Assembly: GCF_036320965.1 (NCBI RefSeq)
Contig: NC_092251.1
Coordinates: 2,950,001-3,014,000 of the forward strand
Length of the DNA stretch: 64,000 bases
Source: Panulirus ornatus
Lineage: Eukaryota > Arthropoda > Malacostraca > Decapoda > Palinuridae
Direction of reading: 5' to 3'
Shown: positions 11,543-23,784 of the stretch, in pieces
How positions within the stretch are numbered: the first letter of the stretch is position 1
How the letters are laid out: each line of letters starts with the position of its first letter
Program-made: the position numbers and the translations under genes
The notes under the pieces: generated by a model
What the model was told of the DNA's origin: nothing
Databases searched by the model: none
What the model saw: only the letters and a program-made list of their open reading frames with translations

Positions 11543-14173
11543 ATGACTGACTTTTTCTAAGGAATAAGCCATAACAAAGTGGTTGCTTAAAACGGTTGTG
11601 AGGGAAGTGTATCCCTGTTACCAAAAGACATGACTGACAAGTATCGTATTTCTTTCAAGGGGACAGTTACATTGCTTCGACGTAGCGATGTGACGAAATT
11701 TGTGACAACATCTTTTTAGGGACAAAAACTGAAAATGTTTTTAAACGAATAAAGGTTACTCTCTTGTGTACATTGGCTTTTATAGCGGTTACGAGACTCG
11801 TACATACATTTCCCTGCTTTTGATTATAGCACAGCCTTGAAGTTTGAGGATCCCCGTCAATGGGTCCCGGAGCAATCTAATTAAAAAAAAGATTATAATT
11901 ACATAAGTCTTTATCACTCCACATACGAAGTTACATATTCCTCGACAATACTCCAGGTAATGAAAGGAAGGGAAGGTATCAGAATTTTTTTAATGAAAAA
12001 CAAGCATGTAAACCGTGACACATTGCCATGACTTTTGAATAATAAATGTAGCGTAAACTATTTTACGTCGATGATAAGTGATAGAATTCAAATCACACTG
12101 ATCATAAGAGATTAAAACCACTGTCGCGGATGGGCAAGGTCATGTCAAATGGTTTCAGTCGCATTTGCTTTAAAGTCAAGGACGCAAAACTCATCATCAC
12201 TGGTCAACACGTACCCATGGATAAATATTTCAGCATTTCCAATTCTCTAATGGAAACTCCCGCGTCATGGTGTGAAATAGTAGCGTGTGTTTGAGAGGTT
12301 TCTGGTCACGCTACGAGATATATGAACGAATTCCTTAAGTCTCGGATACTGCTATTCTTCAACGCCTCGCTACAGCTTGGAGAAATAGATAGAGGAGAAT
12401 TTATACACGCCAGAGGAACCCAAGGAAGTAATGCATATAAACAGTAAAGCAAGAGATTCGTAGAGAATGACAGGAGAAGATGAGATAACGTATCGACAAA
12501 GAAGGAATCAGTAAATAGTGAGCAATAAAAAAAAAAATTGAATTTTATTGTCCAAGGATACAAAGGGTTTAGGTGGCACTTGTTTATACCTTCTGGTAAA
12601 ACTACTGACACATGACATTCAAAGCCACATCATACAGCAACACAAAGGACATGTAACCATATAAATCCCACTTAATACATACAACGATACGTAATCTCCT
12701 AGCCACATATAACTATCTATACCTCGCCATATAGAGGAATCATATACACAAATACACCCAACCAAGTACACACACACACACACTAGGTATGGCTGGGCGT
12801 CAGGGGGTAAACACATTACCTCAACGCGACGAGTGAGACGGTCCATCTATAGGGATAAAAGAGAGATAAAAGAAACGCGTTAGAGGCGGTCAGTGGGTAT
12901 CTAGGGTGCCATAAACGCCTTTATCACGTCCTGATAACCTTGTCACCTTGCCTACCGCCTGTCACAGCTCCGAAATCCGTTCGTGTCAAAGAAGTCATGA
13001 CCCGTCGTCACAAGACCAAGAGAATGTCTCTGGTCTTACCCTGTTACCACCTCGCGGGATTGGCGAAAGGAAGATATATTCTAGTCATTTCGTTACCCCA
13101 GCGGACCAGTATGTCACGAAAGATGGGCATGGTTAGTGTTGACAAGATTTTCTTAAAGGGGGGGGGGGGGTTCCGGCGGGAGGGTCATGCAGTGAGACAA
13201 CTTTTTTTTGTTACACAGACATAAGCGCTACTTTTTTTGTTGTTACACAGACATAACCCCTCGGGTTTAACGTCTTACTTTTTCTTCTGGTATCATTCCA
13301 AAACATAGTTTCCTTTTTTGCAAATCATAGTCGTCTACCCGTCTTTCTGCTACTACCATTGCACCGTCAAACGACAATGATGGACATGTAACAGCTGGAG
13401 ATTCTACAAGGAGGAATGAACAGAGAGAGGAACGCTGATGACGCGAGTTTTATAGGAGAGAGAAAAGTATATAACCAATTATGTCCATCAACTGATCCAA
13501 TACATTATGACCAAGGCCAGATCTGCCAGTCTCAAGAGCAAAGAAAATCTTTTTTTGTCGTATACCTATATTTTGAAGGGTGCATAATATTTCCTACAAC
13601 AACGTAACTTCTATCTATTGCGAGTTTACGAAATAAGAGAGTGGTAGAGGCAGAGAAAATAGTTGTGCAGTATTTATTTCGTTGGGAGAACAAGAAATGC
13701 TTAGGCTGAAAGCATGTCTTTATGAGAGACATAAAGAAAATGCAGTCAAGAGATGGATTCCCTGGAAGCTGCTGTATATTTATGAGATTTTCTCACGTCA
13801 GAAATAATAAAGTAATATGCATATGAGGAAATAATGAGCCCATCTGAGCCATCTTGAGGAGATGCGAGTGAAGATTCTATCCTTTATGTATACACTAACT
13901 AATTTCCCTTTATTCTGTCACTGTAAATAACAATCGAAAATAAATCTGTTAAGAAATCATTCAAAAAAAAAAAAACTTAGAAGGAAAAAAAGACTTTCAT
14001 TTGAGTAATGTTCGCTCGGGTAGGAGGATAGATTCCGGCTTACTGTACATATCCAGGTTGAAATGTACTACTTTGTGGGGAATTACAGTCAGTAAGGCGA
14101 GCTCTTCCCACAGTTAGAAATGTCGCCTGGTCAGTATAAGGTTAGATATCTCAATGTTTCTCCTTGTGTGATA

Positions 14174-14176
<3 letters not shown>
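11539..14176. other. Unique sequence, no gene seen
   Basis: AT-rich sequence, GC-richer around 12850-13200. It contains a run of G at about 13158-13170 and a two-copy direct repeat around TTGTTACACAGACATAA at 13206-13256. No protein family is recognised in any frame. Confidence 0.5.
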
Positions 14177-14239
<63 letters not shown>

Positions 14240-14250
14240 TGAATGAATGA
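14177..14250. repeat. (GA)n then (GAAT)n microsatellite
   Basis: About 29 GA units pass into four GAAT units. Confidence 0.95.
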
Positions 14251-14499
14251 AAATGTTATATTTTTGTCGTTAGGATTCCTTCTTCCCTCGTGCTAGATCT
14301 AAGCTGTGGAATCGCCTTGCCTTCTTTTGTCTCCCTCTTCGCATACAACCTTTACTTCTTTCAAGAGTTGGATCTGAGAGCACATGCAGAGCCCTGATTA
14401 ACTGCTGCCTCCTTCTCCGATTATTTTCCTTTACCTGAGATGGCCTTGACCGGGGCATATATTGCCCGTTCTATGTCGATATATAATCTTTCATTCTTT

Positions 14500-15150
<651 letters not shown>

Positions 15151-16299
15151 GCTTTGAAGAATGTATGTGAGAAATACTTAGAAAAGCAAATGGATTTGTA
15201 TGTAGCATTTATGGATCTGGAGAAGGCATATGATAGAGTTGATAGAGATGCTCTGTGGAAGGTATTAAGAATATATGGTGTGGGAGGCAAGTTGTTAGAA
15301 GCAGTGAAAAGTTTTTATCGAGGATGTAAGGCATGTGTACGTGTAGGAAGAGAGGAAAGTGATTGGTTCTCAGTGAATGTAGGTTTGCGGCAGGGGTGTG
15401 TGATGTCTCCATGGTTGTTTAATTTGTTTATGGATGGGGTTGTTAGGGAGGTGAATGCAAGAGTTTTGGAAAGAGGGGCAAGTATGAAGTCTGTTGGGGA
15501 TGAAAGAGCTTGGGAAGTGAGTCAGTTGTTGTTCGCTGATGATACAGCGCTGGTGGCTGATTCATGTGAGAAACTGCAGAAGCTGGTGACTGAGTTTGGT
15601 AAAGTGTGTGAAAGAAGAAAGTTAAGAGTAAATGTGAATAAGAGCAAGGTTATTAGGTACAGTAGGGTTGAGGGTCAATTCAATTGGGAGGTGAGTTTGA
15701 ATGGAGAAAAACTGGAGGAAGTGAAGTGTTTTAGATATCTGGGAGTGGATCTGGCAGCGGATGGAATCATGGAAGCGGAAGTGGATCATAGGGTGGGGGA
15801 GGGGGCGAAAATTCTGGGAGCCTTGAAGAATGTGTGGAAGTCGAGAACATTATCTAGGAAAGCAAAAATGGGTATGTTTGAAGGAATAGTGGTTCCAACA
15901 ATGTTGTATGGTTGCGAGGCGTGGACTATGGATAGAGTTGTGCGCAGGAGGATGGATGTGCTGGAAATGAGATGTTTGAGGACAATGTGTGGTGTGAGGT
16001 GGTTTGATCGAGTAAGTAACGTAAGGGTGAGAGAGATGTGTGGAAATAAAAAGAGCGTGGTTGAGAGAGCAGAAGAGGGTGTTTTGAAATGGTTTGGTCA
16101 CATGGAGAGAATGAGTGAGGAAAGATTGACCAAGAGAATATATGTGTCGGAGGTGGAGGGAACGAGAAGAGGGAGACCAAACTGGAGGTGGAAAGATGGA
16201 GTGAAAAAGATTTTGTGTGATCGGGGCCTGAACATGCAGGAGGGTGAAAGGAGGGCAAAGAATAGAGTGAATTGGAGCGATGTGGTATACCGGGGTTGA
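15151..16299 (+). CDS. LINE reverse transcriptase, C-terminal part (copy 1, 5'-truncated)
   Basis: Codes for the C-terminal half of a non-LTR retrotransposon polyprotein, which copies element RNA into DNA at a nicked target. An open frame of 383 codons runs from the homology start to the stop. Visible reverse transcriptase motifs are AFMDLEKAYDRVDR (motif A, catalytic Asp), GLRQGCVMSPWLFNLFMDGV (motif B), LLFADDTALVADS (motif C, the catalytic pair in FADD), NKSKVIRYSR (motif D) and CFRYLGVDL (motif E). The downstream connector has LYGCEAWTM and a basic tail with GRPNWRWKDGV, an arrangement I associate with RTE/BovB-like LINEs; the clade is inference. The endonuclease and the first RT motifs are absent and the frame has no genuine start ATG, so it is a dead-on-arrival copy. 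Compared with copy 2 (46468) it shows eight amino-acid changes and lacks one Arg. Confidence 0.93.
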   Translation, partial: ALKNVCEKYLEKQMDLYVAFMDLEKAYDRVDRDALWKVLRIYGVGGKLLEAVKSFYRGCKACVRVGREESDWFSVNVGLRQGCVMSPWLFNLFMDGVVREVNARVLERGASMKSVGDERAWEVSQLLFADDTALVADSCEKLQKLVTEFGKVCERRKLRVNVNKSKVIRYSRVEGQFNWEVSLNGEKLEEVKCFRYLGVDLAADGIMEAEVDHRVGEGAKILGALKNVWKSRTLSRKAKMGMFEGIVVPTMLYGCEAWTMDRVVRRRMDVLEMRCLRTMCGVRWFDRVSNVRVREMCGNKKSVVERAEEGVLKWFGHMERMSEERLTKRIYVSEVEGTRRGRPNWRWKDGVKKILCDRGLNMQEGERRAKNRVNWSDVVYRG

Positions 16300-16411
16300 C
16301 GTGCTGTCAGTGGATTGAATCAAGGCATGTGTATGGGGGTGGGTTGGGCCATTTCTTTCGTCTGTTTCCTTGCGCTACCTCGCAAACGCGGGAGACAGCG
16401 ACAAAGCAAAA

Positions 16412-16420
<9 letters not shown>
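15151..16420 (+). mobile_element. LINE copy 1 (5'-truncated non-LTR retrotransposon)
   Basis: Coding part followed by a short 3' UTR, the 3' box TGCGCTACCTCGCAAACGCG (about 16371-16390), GACAGCGACAAAG, a short poly-A and (TA)n. The UTR lacks 75 bases present in copy 2. The break lies between two CATGTG words of copy 2, which suggests deletion between short direct repeats. No clear target-site duplication can be defined because both flanks are TA-rich. Confidence 0.9.

Positions 16421-16489
<69 letters not shown>
16421..16489. repeat. (TA)n at LINE copy 1 3' end
   Basis: About 34 TA units directly after the A-tail of the LINE. Confidence 0.96.
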
Positions 16490-16491
<2 letters not shown>

Positions 16492-17042
16492 CCACATGTT
16501 TCTTATCAGGCAATTCATTGTAACTTGAAAATTAACCTTCTTCCGGGAGATATTATTGCACAACTTTTAAATGATAGCTCATATTTTATGCCAGTTTATT
16601 TTTGCATCAGAAAGTAATGTAATCATCACTTACGTTAGATAGAGATATGTCTGTAATGTTTCAGACTTTACATAACTATTATGGGTTTTTTTCAAAATTC
16701 TTTGCAAAAAAAAATTTTTCATGTCTAATGTCTATTACTTTCATTCTAGAATATTTAACTACTTACTAAAAGGCAACAGAATTCCTCCTCTAATGTAAAT
16801 AAGACGAAGAGTATGAAGAATCTTTCCTTGATGTTTAGTTGATTTTAAGTGAGACAGATTTCTAGTCCACCAAGTATGTATATGTACACAAGAATGTATG
16901 TATGGATTCATGTATTTATGCATGTATGTCGATCCCTTTCTTCTAAACAACTCGAGCTATCATTATGAATTTCAGCACCTACAGTAGAGTTATCTAAGGT
17001 AACAAGATTGCTCCCATGTTCAAAACTTTTGCTGAAACTTTT
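16490..17042. other. AT-rich unique sequence
   Basis: No gene or repeat recognised. ATGTATG words are frequent near 16870-16930. Confidence 0.5.
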
Positions 17043-17170
17043 AGAATGAACACCATCGTAATCAAGGGTCGTACCGTCGTGTTCATGGATCGTAAAGTCG
17101 TGTTTAAAAGTCTTACCGTCGTGCTCAATGGTCGCACTGTTGTGCTTATGGATCACACAGTCATTCTCAA
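17043..17170 (-). repeat. 21-bp tandem array, about six units
   Basis: Units such as AAGGGTCGTACCGTCGTGTTC with drift (ATGGATCGTAAAGTCGTGTTT, ATGGTCGCACTGTTGTGCTT). The 21-base spacing is preserved while bases have diverged. Orientation is opposite to the arrays at 8475 and 9984. Confidence 0.82.
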
Positions 17171-17399
17171 TATTAATAACATTCCCTAATAATGTTTATC
17201 CACTTTAATAATGAGGTCAGTGAACTTGTTTTTGACCCGAGCTAGACAGTTCAAAGCAAGAGTAAGAAAAGACGACTTGTTGGTGTGAAGCTTCAACAAA
17301 ACACTGTCAACACGCCATCCACCGCCCACTAATGACGTAGCAGAGAAGCGTGTGCTTTTCATTGAAAATTATGGCACTTAAAATCATGATGATCAAAGA

Positions 17400-17401
<2 letters not shown>

Positions 17402-17470
<69 letters not shown>
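17402..17470. repeat. (CT)n microsatellite
   Basis: About 34 CT units. Confidence 0.97.
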
Positions 17471-17474
<4 letters not shown>

Positions 17475-17664
17475 CGTCCAAACGTATGAATGATTAGGAT
17501 CAGATCTCGCTTCGCAGGCGAGGGGCTAATTAAGCCGATGCATCTCCACGAGTTAGAGCAACTCCATCCCAGAAGGAATTCCAACTCTGACCTACAACAA
17601 TGCTCGCCATGGTAGATTAAACTAACCTTGGATTTAATGTTCGATTATGAAGGCATTCACTCAC

Positions 17665-17785
<121 letters not shown>

Positions 17786-18288
17786 TAATTTCAAGAGAAA
17801 AGACCTTCCCAGCCAGGACTCTTCCTACCTCCCAGCCTTCCTTGATGGCGTGTGTATCAGAGACTCACACGAACATATTTGTTCACCAAACTTCATCATC
17901 ATCTATGCCGGGTCGCCATCGTTTACAGAAGTCAGATGGCCGAGAAAAATACTTAATACATCTCCCGAATTAAATGATTTACACGCCTGGAGTCGCGTTT
18001 GATCTATTGTGCTTTTTTTAGGGAACCCCCCGGAATCGTTCATCGGGAAATTGGATACACTACCACTCTGCCAGTTTGGTGAAATATAATCATTTCCCTC
18101 AGAACGTGAGGAGAGCGAGAGTAAATTCTCTGATATATTTGTAATTCCATAAGTCACCGTGACGCAATCGCGGCAAGACATAGATCCCACAAGTGCTAAG
18201 CCTATTAACCAATACAATAAATTGTCAAGGAGGTGCATTAAATTGTCAGATTTCCGATCGTATACTGTCTCGGTGTCGGTGGTCCGTC
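17786..18288. other. Unique sequence, no gene seen
   Basis: Moderate GC content. No recognised coding exon or RNA. Confidence 0.5.
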
Positions 18289-18430
18289 GTGAGGTGGAGG
18301 GTTGGAGCATCCTGGGAGGGGGGTGGTAGGGTTGGAGCATTCTGGGAGGGAGGTGGTAGGGTTGGAGCATCCTGGGAGGGAGGTGTAGGGTTGGAGCATT
18401 CTGGGAGAGAGGTGGAGGGTGGAGCATTCC
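18289..18430 (+). repeat. G-rich minisatellite, unit about 30 bp
   Basis: Four to five copies of a unit containing GGGTTGGAGCATCCTGGGAG followed by GGAGGTGGTA. Copies differ by CATC/CATT and by small G-run changes. Each unit carries several GG or GGG runs, so the + strand may form quadruplexes. The opposite strand reads as a false Pro/Ser-rich repeat. Confidence 0.9.
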
Positions 18431-19234
18431 ATTTGCTTTTGGAAGTGGTGGATGCTCAGAAAGTACGTATGGAGTCACTTGCTCTCGAGAATGTGGCTAT
18501 AATCTGTCCAGTAAATCATCATGCTTGGAAACACGTCACCATACACTACAAACACTTTCGAAATGACGATCGAACACAACCAAAGAACTAACGAGTAATA
18601 TTTCATATCTATCTTTTTTTCTCTGACGTTTTTTAAAGACCATAAAGAAAAGTCAGAATCATGCATCAAAACGGGAGAGATTTCGGGCTTAACAAATTGC
18701 TAACGTCAAAAGAGGAAGGGTCACTATATAGCGCAAGAGCGCGACTTCCATTAAAAGGCTCATGACACTTGAATTTTCAGTGATGGTTTCATATACCGTG
18801 ATGATATTTCACCTGTGCCAGTTTACCTTAATAATTCAATACAGTTGACCCGAATGTCATTTGGTATAACCCAGTTTTTTTTTCCAATTGGAAAAAAAAA
18901 AAAACTGCTTTTTATTTGTTTTCACGGTCGACCAATTGTATCATAGAAACAATTATCTTATGGTATATTGGGTAGCAATGAACACCACTAATACCACCCA
19001 TGAATTAGAACTGTTCCCTACTGCATAAACTGGTAGTTGTGTACAATTTCACCCAAATCCACGACAAATGTTGCTTCAAATAAAAAGGTGGTGAATAGTA
19101 ACGATGTAACGAGTTCAAAAATGCATATTTTCAATTTTTCAAGTTATGTAGAAAACAATTTGGTCAATTGTGTGTGTGTGTAATCTTTTTCACGGTCCCT
19201 CACTTGTCCATATATGTTTATGTATGCTAAACAC

Positions 19235-19237
<3 letters not shown>
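18431..19237. other. Unique AT-rich sequence with a palindrome
   Basis: No gene. At 18872-18907 there is a CAGT(T)n-CCAATTGG-(A)nCTG palindrome with arms of 9 T and 13 A, able to extrude as a cruciform or hairpin. Confidence 0.6.

Positions 19238-19312
<75 letters not shown>
19238..19312. repeat. (TA)n microsatellite
   Basis: About 37 TA units. Confidence 0.97.
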
Positions 19313-19313
<1 letters not shown>

Positions 19314-19559
19314 TATAAAGTGAGGGGCAGTGGGATGACGTAAAGGAAACAGAAGCAACACAAGAAAAGTTACGCCCAAGATGTTTCAGTGGACCGCCCC
19401 TGGTGCGTTTACCACGTCTCAAAATACCACACGAGAAGCTATTTATGTTGAAGGTCCTGATTTAATCCCGTGTCGTGACTGCTTTGTTTTTACTTGTTCC
19501 GTCTCGGGTCTGGTATCTCTGATCATAGCCGGCCAGACACTTCTCAACTCCAGTCTGGC

Positions 19560-20147
19560 ATGGATCTGGTTTGCTCTTCCTATCTCTAAAACTTTGCCAT
19601 TTCTGTTTTACCACTCTCCTTTTCTTATTCTCTTCTTTCTTCTGTTGGGTGTGGTTTGGTCTGTTCCTCTCCTTTTTTTCTCTTGATCTTCTTCTTTCTC
19701 TTGTCTTCTCTAGTCTTCTAATCTTCGTTGTTCATTTCCTCCTGTACATTTATGTCTCTTCTTCCTTCCCTCCTCCTCCTCCCTTACCCCGTCTTCTCCC
19801 CTTTTGTTTTTATAATTGTTTGTCATCTGCTACTCCTACCCTTGCGTATTCCTACATCTGCTTCCTACCAGTCTCAACTTTATCTTTCTCGTTTGTGCGA
19901 CCTACTGCCTTTCCGTTCCCTCTCACCTTCCACTCTTCCTTGCGCTCTACAACCCTTCCTCCTTCCTCCTCAAAACCACCACGACTGGAACCTGGTTATG
20001 GTCTATGTTCCTCCGGCAGACCAGACGTTAGCGTGGAAGTTGGCGCGGCGTGGCTAATCTACCTCGAAGTCTTGCTAACTCTTTCTCTTTCTTTCTTTCT
20101 TTCTCTCTCCCTCTCCCTTCCTCCCCCCTCTCCTCTCTCTCTCGTAT
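19560..20147. repeat. Pyrimidine-rich (+) low-complexity tract
   Basis: Nearly 600 bases dominated by C and T on the + strand (TCTTCC, CTCCTC, TTCTTT words), ending in (CTTT)n and (CT)n. It creates several long overlapping Ser/Leu/Phe/Pro frames that I regard as artefacts. Confidence 0.7.
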
Positions 20148-20820
20148 GATAAAGATCTCCATGGGATAAGCACACCCAAGATTGAAAAGAATCAATCTTA
20201 AGTGGCCAAAAACAGTTCCAGATGAACCCAATTACACAATGTGTCTGGCAGCAAAAAAAAAAAAAAAATAGTGTTACTCCCGCTACATATGTGATGAGCG
20301 ATACGCGCTCCCTAATGGTGTCGTAGGTAACCGTAGACATGTATTCTAAGAAGGCAGAGAAAACGACATGTTAAGACACACGACAATGGATAGGGAGGGA
20401 ATCAAAGCCTTTAACCGCTTTAAAATGGATATAGTAAATATAGGATCTTACTTTAGAAAGGATAAAGTAAGGGCGAAAGAGGAAAGTCTTCAGTAAGGAG
20501 GAGGGTGTACTTTACAATGAATAAAGGAAGGGAGAGGAACCTTACTTTAGAAAGGATATGATGCTAAGGTGACTTAAGAGAAATCAAAGAAAGAGGAACG
20601 TTATTTTTGCAAAGGAATTTAGATACATGACTTACTTTACTTATTTCTGCAATACGAGTTTGAGTCGCAGGTTTTCTAGTCTCACTTTTTATTTCTTTCA
20701 TTCGCGACAAAAACCAGAAGTCTGCATGTGAAGAAACAGCACGTGTGGCTTAAAAAGGATATTTCAGGATTGCATGACGATGGGTGTTCGTTTAGTTGAT
20801 GTATTCTGGGTTATATTATA

Positions 20821-20823
<3 letters not shown>
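20148..20823. other. Unique sequence with a decayed repeat
   Basis: An A16 run near 20253. The word CTTACTTTAGAAAGGATA occurs twice about 90 bases apart (about 20450 and 20542) in a purine-rich stretch, a likely decayed duplication. Confidence 0.5.
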
Positions 20824-20866
<43 letters not shown>

Positions 20867-20888
20867 ATTGTGTGTGTGTGTGTGTGTG
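20824..20888. repeat. Compound (TA)n(TG)n microsatellite
   Basis: About 20 TA units, a short ATAATTG spacer and about 10 TG units. Confidence 0.95.
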
Positions 20889-21174
20889 AAAGTTGCTTTT
20901 CGACTACGATTCTTTTATATTTCTCAATAGCAAAAATTGTTGTAAAGGCAAATTTGTTTCGGAGGCAGAGAAAGACAGAGTTGTTCCAAGCTAAAGTTAA
21001 GATGCATATATATTGAAGATTAGAAGCTAAACTTCTGACGCACTGACGGAACCAGTAAGATAAGACATTACGGGGACTGGGATTGTAATACTTGACCCAT
21101 AACTGAGAACATGTCGAACCTTTTCACACTCTTTGCCTTTCGCGCTGGCTCTACCACTATGGATGACTGGTCTT

Positions 21175-21178
<4 letters not shown>

Positions 21179-21242
<64 letters not shown>
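21179..21242. repeat. (CT)n microsatellite
   Basis: About 31 CT units. Confidence 0.97.
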
Positions 21243-21245
<3 letters not shown>

Positions 21246-23170
21246 CTACTCTCATCCCTACGGAATCTCTAATCTAGCACAACTTACAAGACGTCAGGAA
21301 CGCCGAGGCCTCTCAAGCTGCCATGGAGGGGGTAGCTGGGAGGTGGAGGCAAGGGTGTACCGACGTAGGATTTCCTTGGGATTAATCAGCCAAGATCAGA
21401 TTAACCCAAAGGTAATCCTGGACGTGTTGTTGTGGCGGTTGTAATCCCCCCACTGTTGTTGTTGTGGAAGGGAGGAGTTCCAAAGATACTGGTGGGTTCC
21501 TTGGGTCGGGTCCCTCCCGACCACTCTCCTCCCTTCCGTCCCCTTCGACTCCAAACAGACCACCCCAGATTTATGCCCCTTCTCTCCCCTAACCTTCATC
21601 TCTCCCCTCCTCTGGTCCCCACCTTCTGGCGAGACCTTGTGAAGATGGCTCGACTTACGAACCAAACGGATGAGGTCTGGTATGTCCTGATCGGCTTAGC
21701 AAGGCATTTCGATCCTTCTTGATGTTTTTCCTTTTGTTTTCGTTGCTACTCAGGAGATCAGATCGTACTCTACGGTGACTAGAAGGTAGTAGTCGAATTT
21801 CTAATTAGAATTCAAGAAGGATCCGTGATGAATTGATTATATTTTCTTAATGCCAGCATCGTAAATCTCTTCTTTGTATGTTTATGTTCTGAATCGATAT
21901 GTTTAGGTGATCTAAAATATATCATTCATATCTCTAGTTCGACTTCAACATGGGTTTACGATGAATTAATTACATTTTCGTAAGAGCAGCTGGCTGAAGC
22001 TCTTTTGTAATGTACAAAATGACTGGATATGTTCAAGTAATATATATGCTATAATTAGTTAGTAACGACAGTTAATTATTATTCACGACAATCCTGAAGG
22101 ATATGTCCATTATGATAAGCTTTCTTTATTACTATTACATTTTTTACTTCCAGCCTGTCAAGTTTTAAATGAGTTTACAGTACAAGTAAACCAACTGTTG
22201 TTAGCCAACAGGTTAATATCTTATCTCTGTCATATATAAGGAACGTCTACCTCCAAGGTACACTAAGTAGGAGGGATTAAACAACGAGAATAAAATAATC
22301 CAACTCCTTTTGTGCGTTCAGATGACCTCACTCAGCATCTTTCCAACTAGAGTCCGTTCACTGACTTGGAACTTAAGTTCTTACTTTGGAAAAGTTTTTA
22401 TTATACGAACCCAAACGGATATTCATGTTATGGCTCAATGAACACCATTTTCCAGCCCTCTACATTATGACATAAGTTTTCGCCAGCTTTCTATGAACAC
22501 ATGTGGATGCAGATTGTTAAAATGCATCTAAAATGTAAAATAATATATGATAATAAGTTTGCATCACAAATTCTCAACAGTTACTGCTAACTAATGTACT
22601 GCCTATTCACTTCATGTGGCTCATGGTTTTCAAGTAATTTCTTTTAATTTGCATACAAAAAATAATGTGGGGCAAAGATTCTTTTTTTCCCACCGTTTCT
22701 TTGTTATTTACATCAGCAACATATTCGTTGAGTGAATAATTAATTGATATTCAAACGAGAGCAAATACGTATCAAATTGCAGCTGACAAAAAATCAAAAT
22801 TAAAAACATACTATAAAGTATGATCATAAGAACCTTCGTATAAAATTTACAAGAAAAATCAAAAACATGCTGGAAATTATAATTATCAAATACTCCGATA
22901 CGAAACACAAATAAGATTGGAAGTACAGATAAAAGATATTACAAGCAACACGAAATAAGGTAACCATTAAATGGCCAACCAACACAAAAACGAGAGCATA
23001 CAAACGTAATAGCCAAAGCAAATCACGGTATGTCAGGACGGTAGGATGAAATAACCAACAGTACACCATCAATAACCAGGAGTCAAGACATGTGCTGACG
23101 TAACCACATGCAACTGACCATCACCAAATACCAATGAGCCAGAGAAACAAGAATTACTTAGACAATCCAA

Positions 23171-23172
<2 letters not shown>
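21243..23172. other. Unique sequence; decayed 133-bp duplication
   Basis: No gene recognised. Segments beginning near 21822 (GTGATGAATTGATTATATTTT) and 21957 (ACGATGAATTAATTACATTTT) align over about 130 bases with many changes, suggesting an old tandem duplication. 22500-23070 is A-rich and gives hydrophobic minus-strand frames without family similarity that I can see. Confidence 0.45.

Positions 23173-23243
<71 letters not shown>
23173..23243. repeat. (GA)n microsatellite
   Basis: About 35 GA units, followed by purine-rich sequence. Confidence 0.97.
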
Positions 23244-23246
<3 letters not shown>

Positions 23247-23399
23247 GCAAAAAGCATAGATAGAAGACATGAAATCATGATGAAAGAGGAGGAAATTATT
23301 GGGAGGAGGGAGAGGGTTAGCGAGGGTTGGGGGAGTAAGTTGTTAGGGATGAGAAGGTGCGAGACAGGAGAGGTGCGTTGTGGGAGGAGGAGCAAGGAG

Positions 23400-23401
<2 letters not shown>

Positions 23402-23434
<33 letters not shown>
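23402..23434. repeat. (GT)n microsatellite
   Basis: About 16 GT units. Confidence 0.95.
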
Positions 23435-23435
<1 letters not shown>

Positions 23436-23578
23436 CGAGGCTAGGGAGAGATGTGGAGGACGGTCAGCGCGTGTTCTTTAAAGGCTTGGCGAGGTGGTGA
23501 GGAGTGGGAGCGTGTTTGAAGAATTCGGGAAAAAGGAAGGAAGAATATTGTGGTCAAGTCCTGGAGAGAGAAAGAGAC

Positions 23579-23605
23579 TGTGTGTGTGTGTGTGTGTGTG
23601 TGTGT
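23579..23605. repeat. (GT)n microsatellite
   Basis: About 13 GT units in a purine-rich context. Confidence 0.94.
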
Positions 23606-23784
23606 TTTAGGCACCTAAAGGTTGTAGAGGGGTAAAAACGATGATGGAATCTAACAATAGGAAGAAGAGGAGGAGGAGGAGGAACGAGACGGCATAAAGA
23701 AATACAGTAAAGGAAAGAGGAGGAGAGAGAAGACTGAGGGAGTGAAAGGAGTGGTGGCTAGCTGTGGGGGGAGGGAAGGAAGGG

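Noticed and set aside
13040..13080. Weak match to the SINE/LINE 3' box (ACCTCGCGGGATTGGCGAA)
   Set aside because: Needs a 4-base gap and lacks the flanking SINE or LINE sequence; may be chance.
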